DNA from: Glandiceps talaboti | Lineage: Eukaryota; Hemichordata; Enteropneusta; Spengelidae | Direction of reading: 5' to 3' | Length of the DNA stretch: 64,000 nt | Assembly: GCF_964340395.1 (NCBI RefSeq) | Contig: NC_135556.1 | Location: forward strand, 23,432,723-23,496,722 | Shown: in pieces, positions 63,906 through 64,000 of the stretch | Layout: every line of letters starts with the position of its first letter | Numbering within the stretch: the first letter of the stretch is position 1 | Program-made: the position numbers and the translations under genes | The notes under the pieces: model-generated | Told to the model about the DNA's origin: nothing | The model's input: only the letters and a program-made list of their open reading frames with translations | The model's database searches: none

Positions 63906-64000
63906 GCATGACATGATACTACAGTACATCTTAAAGTTCTTCACAATTTCAATACATACAACACATTATCATGTTAAGAATATCTTAAAAGATTATGACG

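Overview
This window is nuclear DNA from an animal. It is AT-rich and very sparsely coding, packed with simple repeats, minisatellites and small foldback transposons, and the one recognisable gene is split by consensus GT/AG introns. That gene is an Fe65 (APBB family) adaptor, which points to a bilaterian. The heavy load of (TATG)n, (GTCT)n and (CA)n tracts and of MITE-like elements would suit a marine invertebrate such as a lophotrochozoan, hemichordate or amphioxus, but I cannot fix the phylum from this sequence.

The gene lies on the minus strand and occupies about 28.9 kb down to at least 12.3 kb. A short first coding exon (28727-28775, phase 1) joins across a 15 kb intron to a large exon (12346-13709). 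The large exon encodes the acidic N-terminal half and the complete WW domain. The exon ends in phase 0 at a good donor, and the two PTB domains expected of Fe65 were not found in the remaining 12.3 kb, so the rest of the gene probably lies beyond the left edge. Inside the long intron, at 20.4-20.7 kb, there is a candidate second promoter (inverted CCAAT box, TATA-like box) and an alternative first coding exon (20386-20413). That exon also ends in phase 1 and reads in frame into the shared exon. Three short motifs occur in the same order upstream of both first exons. The two predicted proteins would differ only at their extreme N-termini.

Layout: 1-12345 is presumed downstream intron, with microsatellites, a decayed LINE fragment near 8.1 kb and a complex 11.4-12.1 kb satellite. 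12346-13709 is the WW exon. 13710-28726 is intron 1, holding an ~80 bp-arm foldback element (15.0-15.2 kb), a 1.29 kb element with CAGGGTTCG ends (16951-18239), the alternative promoter and exon, and several tandem arrays ending in a 37 bp minisatellite near exon 1. 28776-64000 is upstream or intergenic DNA with no confident gene. It carries many tandem arrays (32 bp, 29 bp, ~100 bp and others), a near-perfect 358 bp palindromic MITE bounded by TTAA (48073-48430), several hairpins (43.6, 44.1, 52.7 and 62.8 kb) and G-quadruplex-prone tracts. A few weak exon-like ORFs are listed with low confidence. No tRNA, rRNA, CRISPR array or intact transposase was seen.
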